Shown: positions 47,060 to 60,725, numbered from the stretch's first letter. The stretch is DNA of 64,000 nucleotides from Lates calcarifer (GCF_001640805.2 NC_066833.1:17166136-17230135); one strand, 5' to 3'. Notes: generated by a model from the sequence alone, not told the origin. A program made the numbers and translations.

Positions 47060-47405
47060 TTGGATAATCCAAGCAGCTTTGGTCATCCCCTGACTTTCCT
47101 CAAGAATCACCATCATGTCACAATTATCACTTATCCAATGAAATATTTCATGGCTTATCATTTTGTATGGACTTTGTGGTGGTTCCCAGACAATGAATCC
47201 TAATGACATCAACCTCAGCTGTACTTTGTGTTTAGTGCTAATTAACAAATGTTAACCATATTAACACACCAAACTGAGATGATAATCATGGTAAGTATTA
47301 TACCTGTTAAACATCAGCATGTTAGCATTGTGATTGTTAACTCAAAGCACCATTGTACCTAAGTACAACATCACAGAGCTGCTTATATGGTTCTGGTCTT
47401 GTTTC
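47060..47405 (+). repeat. Dispersed repeat family B, copy 1
   Basis: Landmarks are GCTTTGGTCATCCCCTGACTTT, here split, CAACCTCAGCTGTACTTTGTG, TTTAGTGCTAATTAACAAATG, AAACATCAGCATGTTAGCAT and CTCAAAGCACCATTGTACC. I recognise the sequence as a common percomorph interspersed repeat. Its transposon class is not known to me. The family label is mine. Confidence 0.65.
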
Positions 47406-48813
47406 ACTTTAACAGTTAAGCCACAAAGCCACAAGAGCTAGCACCAGAGTGAAATGTTCTTGTATTGTTTTTTGAACACCGTATGTTGTGGGTGGGGAGC
47501 ATCAGAGCTGCATGTGAGTGGTGTTGATTTTCTCAGCATCAGCTTTTGATCAGTGACAAATCAGTGGATAAAGATAGACATGTTTTTGATGCCCTTCCTA
47601 GCTCTGTTTGTACTCAGTTGATGTATCTGCAATAATCAGTCATAAGTCATTTTAACACTTTTTGCAGATAGAAGAAAACATTGAAGCCTGCTTTCCTCTA
47701 TAGAAATTTCCTGAATACATGTGTAGTGTAAAGCCTCCTTATGCTGGCATAAAGCACTTCTGAGGTTGACCCTCTTAGTCACAATGATATTAGCCACAGA
47801 CTTCATGTGACAGGGTGTAATTCATCTCTCACTGGGAAGCATGCTGTCCATAATCTCAGTGTATCATTCCCATGTTTGGATCCATAGTTTATCACTACCA
47901 TGTCAAACATTAGTCATAGCAGAGCAGATATAGAGGCTTGCACAGAGTGAGATATGAGAGGGAATCACAAAGAATCTGTTTGTTTGGCTTCCAATTCTCG
48001 TACCCAGCTATATTTAACCTAATTGTGGCCACACAAAATAGCATCCGATGCTCAGGGAGATTTTTTTTTCTTTCCCCATTCCCATAACCAGATCATGTTT
48101 ACAACCAGAAACTGCACAGAGAAACCAGGGCAGCAGGGACCACCCAGGCTAAAGGGGGCCATGTCACGAAAGGAGGGACCTGCATGCTTTAGAGCAAGCC
48201 TCTCAAGGCTCGCCATCATCCCATCTCTTGCCATTCTTTTCCCCACACGCTGTCACCCATTCATTGTGATGGGAAACAATTAGAGCAGCTCCAGTGTGCC
48301 TTGCTGTTGGCTGAATGGCAATGAGGTCCTGACTTAATGAGTAGAAACATGATGAAGGGCTTCTTTCAGCTCTGTCTTCAACAGCTCCAGCATGGCTCTT
48401 CAGTGACAGACTGACAAGAAGTGTGGAGGAGGAGAAGAGATGCTCTGTTGCCACCTGTGGAGCAATGCCCAGATGCACATGGAGAACCTGGGTATTAGAG
48501 GTGCATGAAAAGCAAAATCTTAAGCACCGATCTGAATACCAATTACTTAATTAGTTGGATTGGCTAATGCTGCACAGCCGGATCAGAGTGCTTATTAAAT
48601 TTGACATTGATGCCATTGTTGTTAGTGCACAATACAATGAAGTAACTACATGAACCTGTGTGCCACTTGTGTTTTCATGCTCAAATAGTGAAGAATGTAC
48701 ACACCACGGGTACTTGTCATATTAATTTTGACAAAGTTTAATAAAAGTGTCAGTCACATTGATTTAAAATAAGACACAAAGTAACTGCACAGCCAGTACT
48801 GATGCTTCAGATA

Positions 48814-49050
48814 AGAGCTAAAATAATCAGATGTTTAAGTCACATCACAGGCAAGTAAGCCAAAATGTCTGTAATGACAGCTCAGTTGTAAGGATGGGAT
48901 GTTTTTGTCTCATTTGATAGTAATCTCAGATGTCTTTTGATTTTGGATTGGCAACTAAACACGAAAGCAGTTTACTGTTTGTCACTGTTTTTTGACATTG
49001 TATTGATTAAGTATTTAATAGAGAAAATGACTGGCAGATTAGGTGCAGCC
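48814..49050 (-). repeat. Dispersed repeat family A, copy 4
   Basis: Reverse-orientation copy with AGAGCTAAAATAATCAG, TTTAAGTCA, CAAAATGTCTGTAATGACAG, TTTTGATTTTGGATTGG, ACTGTTTTTTGACATTGTAT and GAGAAAATGACTGGCAGATT. It has a deletion near its right end. Confidence 0.65.
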
Positions 49051-49146
49051 TCACAGCAGATTTATAATGCCTTTAACTGCACATACCCTTTCTATTTATC
49101 ATGTGGTAGATTCATATATATATAGCATTCTCTTTTTTTCTTGTCG

Positions 49147-49163
49147 TTTTTTTTTTTTTTTTT
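49147..49163. repeat. Poly-T run
   Basis: A run of 17 T. Confidence 0.9.
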
Positions 49164-52100
49164 GTTACTTTTACCATGACATTAGCCATGTCATGTTAGC
49201 TTTGTATACTTCTGCAGCAGCTTGTGCACTTAGACGGGAACTCACCCCTGGGTTTTCCTTGTTTCCCTTGCTGAATTGTTGGCATTTTGCTTGTTTTTGC
49301 TTTTAATAGGAATTGTTAGCCTTAAATGACCTGACAGAGACACTAACTTGCAGCAGCACTTGCTCATAGGCATGTGAAGAAACACTCTATGTCTAAACGC
49401 TGAGACAGGTTGACATAATTGAAATTCAACACGCATGTTATTTGTGCACCTTATAGACTGCCAGATGTCTTCACTGTCTCATTTTTCATGTTGTGTATTT
49501 TCAAATATGACTTGTCGACTGTAAAGGAAGGCACAGCACAGAGGGAGGGGGGCCATTTAGTCTCGAAGCAGTGTGCTAAATCCTATTAAATTCAGAGCTG
49601 TGGTGGGGATACGGTCTGTTTCCTAAGGCTCACAGCGCTTTAAGGGGAGAACTGACATAGGTGGTGGTTGAATGATTTGGGCACAGAGGATGATTTGGCA
49701 CCAGTATTTCTTGATGAGCTGTCATTGGCCAAATATGAATACAAATGGGATTTGATTGGCTGTTAGAGCATTCAGGAGAATGAGGCAGCAGCTATGCAGC
49801 CCAGAGCAGCAAATCCAACCCGCTCCTACATTTTACACCATGTCAATGAGTTTTCTAAATCCATTACTGTCAGTCCCCTTTCGCTAATATGAGTCATGCA
49901 CGGGTAACAGTAAGATCTATTTAGATTAACTGTGCTGTGGCTGTAGCACTCCTCTAATGCAGGCGGTTGTTTTTAGCTTTACACAGTGTGCTTCTGTCGT
50001 GGAGAATGGATTTTAAAAGGAGCTATAGGAGCAGAGTGGTAGACAGATGCAAGAAGATGGTGACCATGACAGTCCCCTCTCCCCCTATAGACTAAGCTTG
50101 TCTTTAAAGAGAGTTGTGAATGAAAGGATTGTTAGACACAGTGTACAGATAAATAGCGCCTCTCTGATTTTATCTCCCATGTCACCCAGGAAAGTGTTTG
50201 CAGCCTGGCTGGGGCGACAGTCAGAGAGAGGCCTTGATGCAGCATGGAGCCTGGGAATTAGCAGCATCTAGGCATCTTTTGTTTGTCACTGCTGTCTGTT
50301 CTACTAACATATCACATTTGTTCACTTTTGGGAGTCTTAAAATAGAAACATTTCTTGTTTCTGTTCCTTAACTCTGCTGTCCCGGTAGTGCTTCAGCTCA
50401 GTTTAATCTGTGGTTATTCTCTCCTTGAAAACACATGCAGCTTCTTTATGTGGCCCCCTGCCACTGAAAGGAATTAAGTGTCGTTTATCATCCCTCCCTC
50501 TGCTGCTAGAAAGCACTTTATTGCCACGACTGCCACAACCTTTGAGCTGCAGCGTACAGTATACTTCCTCCAAAGAGGTGGTTTGGATCCCCGGATGATG
50601 CTCTTCCCTGTGAACATACAATGCTATGAATATCAACACTATACAAGTTCATATTTGAAAGGCCACATGGAATCACGCCGGTCTATGTGTGGGTTGCCAT
50701 GGCTACACATAGAGGAGGATGAGGAGCGTCTGAGCCTGGTTGCTGTGCTGCAGAGTTCTGTCTTCCAGTGATATCTGCCGCGGAGGAGTGGAGCGTGGAG
50801 GGGAGGTAGGGGGGAGGGGGGCGTCTCCATGCAGAGCATTAATGTGAGTGTAGTGCGCTAGCATGGGGATACGCTGCTGCACACCAATTATGACTAACAT
50901 ATTCAGGAGACACAGCCCACTTTTGCTGTGTGCTGTTGGTGTGTGTGCAAGTTGCTTTGTGTATTCAAATCCCTTTAAAATACGACTATTTTTTAAGGAT
51001 TATTAGCTCATATTGGTTTCACTGCTGATTGACCCAGTTTCCCTGAAAGATGGCATTGTGTTTGGGGCTGGCAGTGATTTTTTTGGGGGGAGGGGTCATA
51101 TGCTCAGTGTCACCATAAAAATATAAATGGAAGATTTGTGTACTTCTGCAGAGCCAGTGCTGTGGTGTTGAAGGCTCACACATGCAGTACGAAGATGAAA
51201 GCCTTTTTCAGATTTTCCACTGGTGAATGATACACATTGAAGCTGGAAAATATTAAACATGTTCTGTAATGTGACCATGCCATTCATGTGCCTTGCATCA
51301 TTCTTGCACTGACTGACTGAAAATATTCTCATACTTCCCTCACATGAACTCTGAACCCTCCGTTGGCTTTTCTCTCATGGCATGAAATTGAAATCCTGCA
51401 GTGGGATGTGGAGGGGTGGGGTGGGGGTTGATTTCCCACGTACAACCGTCTTTTTCCCTCACATCCTGAAATGTAATTGGGTCGTGGAGCCACGGGAGAG
51501 GAGCAACAGTGGGAATTATCTGGTGGCTAAGAATACTAACGTGATAGAGGATGGAAACTGCACACTCTGATTTTAGATGTGAAGATAAACACAGTTGCAC
51601 AGTCATCAAATCACTTTATTGAATTGTCCACATCAGAAAGAGATCCAAAAGAGATATAAAATACATCCACATAAGAGAATCAACACACAAGCTAGAATAC
51701 AAGAAATTGGTTTGATGCTGATCTTAAGTATATTTATTGTCAGAATAACCAGTAGCCTTTCAGCTATGACGGCACACCATCCATCACTGTCCTACCAATC
51801 TGAGTCAGGCACACCTTGATAAAATGAGTGTGAGAGAATGCAAAAATCTTTGATGTGGCTCTGTTAATGTCCACTTTACTAAATCTGATTAAAAGGGAAA
51901 AAGAGACCTAAGCCCTAAGCATCAAAAACTCTGTGAATAAATGCGTGTCCATCAGCAGCTCAGCTTTCCCAGATTGCGAGGATATTCTTAACACCATGCT
52001 GAAACTAGATATCCATCATTCATCTGGTGGGAATGTGTGTGAGGGTCTGTGACAGGTATGTGAGCAATCGACAGTGTCTGAATGACGAATACTTCCATCA

Positions 52101-53361
52101 TATGTCACCTCTCCATTTCCCATTAAGTGCAAGCAAATGCGGCTGCTGTGAGCACAGCTATAGTGGTACAGTTCATGGCAAAACAATCCCGCACAGAGAA
52201 ACCCATTTGCCCTGCACCGTTCCTGTTGTTTCTTGGAAGGACAGACCAAAACAGCACAGAGGTAATGATGAAAGCTGTCACTAAGGCTGTCAGTTTGTGT
52301 CTGACAGCATTATGCTGTGCTGGTTTCTATACTGTGCACAGGTGCTTTGGGAAAAGAGATGCCTTTATAATAAGTCTTGTTCCTATGGTAACCAAGATGG
52401 ATGTCTCTTTGTGGAGGATGCTCATGTTTGTTTGGTTCAGACAGCAGTGAAGCCAACTCTATCTGCCTGTGTGACCATTTGCCTGTGTCAATTTACAAAG
52501 AAAAGACATTGGGAATGCAAACATAACCTGTGATCTCTTTGTAGAGGTTTGTGACGGATGCATGAAGGTGGATCTTCTGACTTTTCATGCCCATGCACAT
52601 ATATTATTCTACTGATCAGTGCTCTTTGATGTTGGTGTTCAGATCCTTTCATTAAGCTCTTGAACTGTGGCGCTGAATCCCACTGACTGAGTAGCAGCAG
52701 GGTCGGTAGACATCACAGTACGTGATGGGTGTGGTGGCAGTACTGCTATTAGCTAGCCTACGCTCTCTCTGTGATGTCCTCCTGGTCTCAAATAAAGGGT
52801 GAAACCCTCATGGGAACCAGTTTGCCTCAGCTGTAGGGCAGTTTCACAGCACCACTGAACCTCTTCAATGAATTATGAATTTCTCATTGAGATTCAGGGG
52901 GGCTAATTAACATGTCAGACCCGGCTAGCAGTGTGATATCATGGGATTATCCTTATCATGTGGTGCCTTATTTTAACCCAGGTGCTGTGGCTTCACCTCT
53001 CCTGCTCTCGTCTTCTCAAATGTTTTTATCAGTTAGAAAGGTGTGCACATATGCTGCTTTTTCTCCTCATGTGAGATTTCTGCCATGCTTTATCGGTAAT
53101 TAAAGCGGAAATTGCCGCGTTTCACCCTGGTTATGTTTTTGGTCCGTGTTGTAGCTCTGCCTGCAGTGAAGTCACTCCCACAATGTATTTGCTTGACATG
53201 TTGCATGTCAGAATTCCCTTCAGCTGTACCTGTGCAGCTGAGTCTGCCTCCCACCACACCCTGGAAGTAATTGAATTTGGGGTCTCTTGGGTAGATGAAG
53301 GAGATGTGCGGGAGGGAGAGTCTGGATGAATGAAGCAAAGATTGAGGGAAGGACATCAGAG

Positions 53362-53362
53362 C

Positions 53363-53405
<43 letters not shown>

Positions 53406-53430
53406 GGAAAGAAAAAGAAAGAGGAAGAGA
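53362..53430. repeat. Compound (GT)n(GA)n microsatellite
   Basis: About nine GT units, then about 14 GA units, then a purine-only imperfect tail (AAAGAAAAAG-like). Long pure-purine strand. Confidence 0.95.
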
Positions 53431-56400
53431 GCAAAATCTCAAATCAGTAGGCCCAGCTGCACACATGCCTGCTGGAAAGGTATTGACCTGACAACACTGC
53501 GCCCCACAGCCCCTACTCTCTCCACCTACCCACCACCACTCATAATTTAAGTGAGAACTGTTGCATAAGCTACCACGGAAAATAAATAGCAAACCAGATT
53601 TCATTGGTCCGGGAGCAACACATCCAAACTCACATAGCTTTGCTCAGGTTCTCTCAGTTGTTTTTTACTTTTGCCCTCTCAAGGCATGTTTGGGCATCTT
53701 TGAGCTTTAGACCAGGCATCCCAACTGTTGAGCCTTTCTCTTGCTGTCTCTATTGATAAGTGATGTGCGGAAGTTCAGGACTAAAAGAATCAAAGCTCTA
53801 TCAGTGGGGGCCAGTGTGGGAATGCCCCTTAATAGATATCAAAGGATTTGTCCCATGGAATGTCTTTCACACAACCCATGGGGGCTGGTCTGTTCTGGGC
53901 ATTTCAGGTCACTGGAGTGTCAAAATGACTGCTTCAGAGTATCTGTCAAAGGCTTGCAAAATAGGAGCCTGTTCTCAAAGTCATTATGAATCCTTCCTGT
54001 TTTGTGTCCTTATATTTCATTTCAATGCACACAATGCTTGATGTGTTATGCTGTTCAAAGGTTGAATTTCTTTAGGGTCTGTGATTAGAGGCATATTCTG
54101 CAGATATTTGCTCTCTTTTAGAGCAGCAGAATCAGGGATTGATTGGCTGATTTTCTTTTTACGTTTCTGCTGGCGACACAGGTCTTGTGGTTTTATTGTG
54201 ACTCACTTGCTTTATTTCATTTAAATCCATTACACAGTAATGTTGTCTGGGTGCTCTTTCACATAAACTCAGTTTACCTTCTTTAAACAGAGAAGCATTT
54301 AGCATTTAGCTCCAGTACAGATAAATTTGGTTCATGAAATTACACTCGAATGACTGGAATGTAGGTGAAGTGATTACACTGCAAATGTGAATCATACGGT
54401 TTGAATAAGACCATTATTAATAGTAGTGTAGTCAAAGTGTTAACCAAGTGGGTAACCAAAAGTATAATTGCTCAGTGAGTTTTGCGAAACTGTGACCTTG
54501 CTACCTTCTCTTAATGCCCATTTGTTGGGATCCCTGCTTTGTTGGCCACTATACAGTGAAAACCGAGAGGAAAGAGAGAGTATACTAAATAAGCAGCATG
54601 GATCAGAGAGAGGTTCAGTCCTGGAATATAATCTGGTTCCATTAACCCAAGATTTAAAACACATGAGATCAACAGATCCAAGATGTAAAATTAGGTCATG
54701 TCAGCAGCAAAATGTAGATTTAAATCATGCAACTAGTATAAAGACACGTAATAGAAATGACTATACAAAACTAATTCAAACAAACTGCTGATTTATTTAA
54801 CATACTTATGGGGAACAATGAGTTGCAAATAATGTGCTGTTTCTCAAGGAAATTCTCCATTTGTCCAATTAATGTTTTTTTTTGTTTTAATTTCACTGCA
54901 GACTGCTTTATCACTGACCAGAAGACAAAGCTTAATTGCTGAAAGACTGAGGGAGAGATAGAGGCCTTACTTACACTGGCAGAAATGCACATGGACAGCT
55001 GCGGACAGCTTGGATGCATAGTTGCTGTTATTATTATACTCACAAACACAACAAATTGGAGGGTACATGGACCTCACGCACACCCTCTGATGACGAAATT
55101 TATGGCACACAGACCCCAACAGACCTAGTGGATGTGGGAAGCTAGTGAAAGAGGCAAACAGGAGTGGATTTAAGCAAGAAACAACAATAAACTGAAACAT
55201 AACTTCTTGTTTTTAAATTGTGGCTATTTAATAAGAAAAAATACAACACTCTTCAGCCTCACACAGATTCCATGAACTGTTGCCTTGTAGAGTAAAACCT
55301 AAAACCTGAATTTTTATATCCATGTTTTGTAGCTTTTGTCTTCCTCACTGCATAACTATATTTGTTGGAGCATTACACCCAGCAACTGTTGATCAGTGGA
55401 ACAGGTGAAACCAGTGGTAAGATGTGATATGATCCAAAAAAAACTCTGGGGTGTGACAGGGAGAGATGAGAAAAATGCAGCAGGCAGACTGCACTGGAAG
55501 GTTACAGCAAAATAGTCTATAATAACCTGTAAATCTATAGAATTAATAATCTGCTTCTTTTTGGCAAGTCATAGCCTTTACTTGCAGTCTGGTGGCAAAT
55601 GTTCCCCGTTCTGGTATGTTGCTGTGATCAGTGGGTTGGGAACCACTGGCTCATAGAACAGTAGCAAAGTTTCCATTCAAATACAGTGTAAAGCTGAATT
55701 TACAGGAAATCAGCAAAAGAAAATGAGGATTAATGCCTGTTTCTATCCACTGTCTATTCGCTATCCACTATAGTGGTCTTTATACATTTTTGATCCAGTC
55801 CTCTGAAATAAACCTCCTCCAATGCAGTGTAGCCATGCTGCATACTGTTAAGTTACCATGGAGATCTTCCCCGGTTAAAAAGTGAGCCAGCATTGTGAGA
55901 CTGAAAGCTTGGGTCGCACCCAGCATTGGCTGTCTAACATCACTTGGTGAGACAAACCCCAGGCCTGCATTCAAAAACACTTTACTTTAAACCTCTTACT
56001 AGCAGGACCACTCATGTTCACTTCTCATCTATTGTTTATGTGTTGTTAAATTAGTCAGAGAGGGTTCTTTCAGTCTCTTGAGAACCCTTAAACCCCAGCA
56101 CTGTAAAGCATGAGTCCAGTGTTCCCATTTCCACTGCCGGATTTTTGTGCGTGACATTGTGTGGTAGTGGTTGCGTCTTTGCTCATCGGTTTTGAGTTTC
56201 ACTAACCTCCCGGCAAATAGAAATAGTTTTGGGTGTGCTTGAGAAGCTGGAGAAGCAGAACAGGGTGTGGCATTTGCACCCTCTGTATTTTAGTTTCTAA
56301 AACCATGTTTATGGTCACAGTAATTACAACATTATCACATGGAGAAATTGAGCTAAATGCTGTGTCTCTATAAATAAAGCACACATTACACCGAGAGTGA

Positions 56401-56682
56401 TTAAAATGGCATGTTTTTTATGTTAAAGATAATTACTCACTATTTAACCTTAAACACATGCTTTCCTTCAGCTCCAGATGATTCCTCTGTATTTTTTTTC
56501 CCTCAGAGATTAGGAATCACAATTTTCCTTATGTTGCCATGGTTACTGGTTTTGCTCTGTCTTCCAGTGGAGAGCAATTGGTATTCTGTAGTCACAGAGG
56601 CCTAAATTCCTGCCGGACCCAGTGGCCTGCAGACGCAGAGCAACAGCTGCCTTCGCCGAGGCTGTGTCTGCTCTCACGTTTG

Positions 56683-56884
56683 TTTGCCGGCTTGTTATCT
56701 CAAGGAAAATTTCAATCGAACGCAACTGGACTTAGTTATCATCAGTTCATTCTGATGAAGCCTCTTGGATGAGAGTTGAAACGTCTTCCCAGACAATAAG
56801 TCCAGTTGCATTTGATTGAAATTTTCCTTGAGATAACTATGACCTGGATGAATGAGAATATTCTCAGGCTTTTTGCCGGCTTGT
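56683..56884 (+). mobile_element. Palindromic non-autonomous insertion with 13-bp target-site duplication
   Basis: A 176-bp insertion (56696-56871) is flanked by perfect 13-bp direct repeats, TTTGCCGGCTTGT, at 56683-56695 and 56872-56884. Inside, arms 56696-56734 and 56797-56835 (39 nt) are reverse complements with two mismatches, around a 62-nt loop. The loop holds CTGATGA (56752-56758), a short hairpin, and GAAA (56778-56781), then GTCT/AGAC. This matches the order of conserved blocks in a hammerhead ribozyme (see findings). The 3' part ends TATTCTCAGGCT. I recognise the sequence as a member of a dispersed fish repeat family. A 13-bp duplication favours retroposition over a cut-and-paste transposon. 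Confidence 0.8.
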
Positions 56885-57243
56885 GTTTGATAGTGGAGTT
56901 TTTCCACTATCAGCCTCAAATGTGAGATTTCACCTCAGGACAGCATCCACATTTGTCATGCTGTGCACAACTAGTGCTAATGCTCTGCCACAGGATGGTT
57001 CACAGAAAGGGCTGAGGGTTTAAACTGTGCTTCATTAAAATGGTAAGTGAAACGCTGCACAGAATATCATGTGTCAAACTGACCTGACACCTGGACCAAA
57101 CCGTTCAAGTTAGTGCCTCAGTGTAGGTATCCTACCGCCAAGCTTCCACCCAAACGGAGGAAAAACACCACAGCAATACATGCAGTGGAACATTATTTAG
57201 CATACAATATTTTCACAATGTATAAGGTGTAAAATTGCTGTTC

Positions 57244-57460
57244 ATGGGCTTTGGTGATCCCCTGACTTTTTTCACTTGCACCTGCCATAAGGTTCACATT
57301 TGTGGTTTTCAGTGAAATGTGTCAATAAATACATTGTGATGAAATTTCATACAAAATATCATGCATCCTTCAGATGAATTGTAGTGACTTTGGTTATTTC
57401 TTATCTCCATCATTTTATGACATATCACATCACCTACAAGAAGCACATATTTCTTGATCA
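57244..57460 (+). repeat. Dispersed repeat family B, copy 2 (partial)
   Basis: A partial copy carrying TTTGGTGATCCCCTGACTTTT, here split as TTTGGTGATC and CCCTGACTTTT, then the CCATAAGGTTCACATTTG block. The GTTAGCAT-rich 3' part of family B is absent. Confidence 0.5.
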
Positions 57461-58070
57461 GGATATGGGCTAACAACATCAGTGTGTGTATCAGTTTTTT
57501 GATTTAAAATCTGTTGCTGCCTCATCCAGCGTGCCCAGAGATGCTAAGACATGATTTTTCAAGATCTAATGACCACATATTTTAAATTCAGCAGACATCT
57601 CACTATGCACTGGTTATAGCAGCGACTCTAGGGGCGCTTCTTCAAACTGGGAGTGCTTTCTTGGCTGTTGACCTTAATCCTCATCCACAGGAAGCACAGC
57701 CTCGGTCTGAGGCTCTTGTCTCTACATTTGCGTGCTCTAAGGTCAATTATATTCTGACAGGGAAATCCCTGCTGTCTGGCCAAGTGATAATTAGAGGTTC
57801 ATTGTGAATACATTAAAATGCTAAAATATGATGTTTTTGGCCTCTTTTCCCTGGAGTTAGTGTTTTTGCAGCTATTGACTTGATAGCCAATAGTCAAAGG
57901 ATTAGCTGATGCTTAGTCTGATCTGTTCACTTTCAACTTTCTGTATTGTACAAAATTAGACTGTTTGCTGATATAGGTTTTGCAGTAATGGATGCAGACT
58001 GGGTAGATAAATCTTAACAAAACTGTTGCTGATTGTTACCTTATATTAGAGGTCTGTGTGTGTCTGTGTG

Positions 58071-58090
58071 CGTGCATGCATGCATGCACA
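58071..58090. repeat. (GCAT)n short tandem repeat
   Basis: Four tandem GCAT units. Confidence 0.85.
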
Positions 58091-58230
58091 GAAATTTGGC
58101 CTTGTTTGACAAAGTTTGGGATGTCAGGTCACAACAGCTCTTATCACCACAGTGACTCAACTGCATCACAGGGCAGAGGGCCTGTGGATTTGCTGTGCAG
58201 AGGACTAAGTAGTTTACGGCTAATCTCAAG

Positions 58231-58250
58231 GAGGCCAATTGATTGGCCTC
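58231..58250. repeat. 20-bp palindrome with two CCAAT boxes
   Basis: GAGGCCAAT-TG-ATTGGCCTC is a perfect palindrome with a 2-nt centre, giving a CCAAT box on each strand. Confidence 0.85.
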
Positions 58251-58693
58251 ACCAGTAAAGCAGCATGTGCAGCTGTCATTATTTATTACTGGTGGAGATT
58301 ATGGGTAAGGGAACATGCAGCAGAACAGTACCAACAACCAACACATTCCTCGAGACTTGTCTGCTCCAGCTCCCTGGAAAGAATTTCTTTTTAACACCAC
58401 ACAAGCTCCCAAGTCTCATCTTCTTCACAGTGTGTCCTGCTCAAAAAAACCTGTGGTGGTCTGAAGTGAGGTGGTGAGGCAGAAAACTGCTCTCTGGGCC
58501 TTTGATTCAGAGAGTGTCAATGCCGCACTTTGTCTCCAGACACTATTTGGATCCCACAGTGTGAAAGCATGAGCAGGGTGACGTTGTCAGTCAGAGAAAA
58601 GCTTTTTTCTGGCACTGTGGCAGTTACAAATTGATTCATCTTCATTGTACACAAGTGTCCTGTGAGTTAAACTAGAGTTAATTGAAGGAATAA

Positions 58694-58870
58694 TGGAGAG
58701 ATTAATCAATAATGAAAATAATCATTAGTCACAGCACTAATCAAGGCAGCAGCTATTTTCATTATAAATTCATTGTTTAAGTCATTTCTCTGATCTGTTG
58801 GATGCAGGTTCTAACGTGAAGATTTGCTGCTTTTCATTGTCATATGACTATAAATTGAACATCATTTGAA
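58694..58870 (-). repeat. Dispersed repeat family A, two joined fragments (copy 5)
   Basis: The fragment GATTAATCAATAATGAAAAT plus AATCATTAGTCACAGCAC (58699-58737) is the right end of a reverse copy. It is followed by a second reverse fragment, with TTTAAGTCATTTCTC, GTGAAGATTTGCTGCTTTTC and ATTGTCATATGACTATAAAT (58742-58870). Confidence 0.65.
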
Positions 58871-60411
58871 AAATATAACCTTTTGCTCTCTTGGTAATTA
58901 ATGAAATCACAATGAAAATTTTGAAATATTTTATATTTCTGTTTTATAAATGAATACCTTAATCAAGATATTTAGTGACATTAATGCAAAACTCTTGCAG
59001 ATGTGAACTTAAATTCTTCAGGTGGTTCTAGCTGCTGCCTTTGCATTTGTGTTAGGATTATTAATGTCTTTGCCTGAGAAATCCTGCCAAGCTAGGATCT
59101 ACATATTAATTATGCTCTTAATAATGCTTATGTGCCATGTCTTAATGACATCCCATATTATTACTTTGCTCTCTCTGTTGCTCTGTCTCTTGATCTCCCC
59201 AACACACTCAGCACATAAGCAGACATCAGCAGTGATTATGCAGATCAGTGTGTCTGCTTCAATATCAGCAGGCTGCTGTTCATACAGGCAGGATGGCACA
59301 TTTACTTATACTTAATAAACATACCTTGGATATTAATTTTTCCACAAGAGTGTGTCCCATCTGTTTTGTATCAAATGAATATGTGGGGGTTTGAGGTGTG
59401 GTGAAGTATAACCAGCCTATCTCTGGTCTGTCTGAGCCAGTGCCCAGATCTCTAATTCAGCGGTTGTTTGCCTACCTCTTAAAACATTCCCTGATGTTGA
59501 TTTGAGATTTCTGATATTGTCTTACAGTCCCAGCAGTGTCTATACTTAAAATGAGGGAAACTAAATATTGAAACAGTTGGTTTGGGGACATGTGCCCATG
59601 CAATTACAGATGCATACATTTCATCTTACTGTGCCACAACTCATCTAAAATTTAGATCTGAGGGGAAGTGTGCTCAGTGAAGATGTAAATGATCCTGGTG
59701 TGTACTGGCTTGGTTTACCAGGAATAGGTGCATGAAGCTGGAAGGTAGCCCTGCTTGGTTTGTGCTCGAGCTGGGTGGACTGTGACAGATTGTGAATTGG
59801 ATGTGACTTTTCAGGGTTGCAGTTTTTCCAGCTTGTTATGCAGAGGACTGATGAAGAATTACTGCCATTGCAGAGTTTTTCCTCCAGCTCCTTATTTTTT
59901 AGTCTGTTTGTTAGCTGGACTGTCATTCTCTCACATGGACCTCATGTTGTATATCTCATGTTACCTTACACAGTATAGTTCTCTTGATAATCTGTTTTAC
60001 TCAGCTCTCTGGTGTATTCTATAATAAGACCATCTGGGCCATCTTGACCTGACGGTCAAGCAAGGCATGGCTGGAGCCCACTGACCGTTTAATCAGTCCA
60101 AATCATTAAGAATTACCTCCTTGACACATTTTTGCATTCAGATTATATATGAATGCTTGTCTCTTTCTTGGCCTGACCTTGTGGGAGTTGTCTCTCACAG
60201 TTACACTCAATTAATCTCTTAATTAACCTATTGATTGCCTGCACTTTCACAGTTAGAGTTCTCTACAGTACTCACAGCTACATGAGGGAACTCACTGTCT
60301 CTTAATTCTGAACGGTAGTGGTTATTAGTACACAAAATCACTAGCACATGAAAACTGATCACTATTTTTATTCTTCTCCTTCAGCTCATTTGCTACAGAA
60401 TATCCAAAATG

Positions 60412-60725
60412 ATATACACTAATGCTACCACTAATAATTACTTTAATTATCAGTTATTTATTCAGTTAATTAATTGGTATTTTTGTCTATAAAATGTCAG
60501 AAAATAGTTTTTTAAAAAAAAAGTGCATTATGATTTCTCACAGTCCAAGGTGATGGGTTCAGAAAGCTGGTTTCATTTATCCAAGAATCCTATACGCAGC
60601 GGGATATGGATTTGATCACTTATGTAAAAGAAAAGCATCAAATCCTCACAGTGAAATCTGGAGCCAGCAAATGTTTGGCGTTTTTGCTTGAAAAATGACT
60701 AAAACTATTCGTTATATTATCAATA
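60412..60725 (+). repeat. Dispersed repeat family A, copy 6
   Basis: Forward copy with TCTATAAAATGTCAGAAAAT, CACAGTCCAAGGTGATG, GCATCAAATCCTCACAGTG, GGAGCCAGCAAATG and TTTTTGCTTGAAAAATGACT. It is the best-preserved family A copy in this window. Confidence 0.75.

Noticed and set aside
53326..53604. Arg/Glu-rich frame and its antisense
   Set aside because: Produced by the GT/GA microsatellite at 53362-53430.
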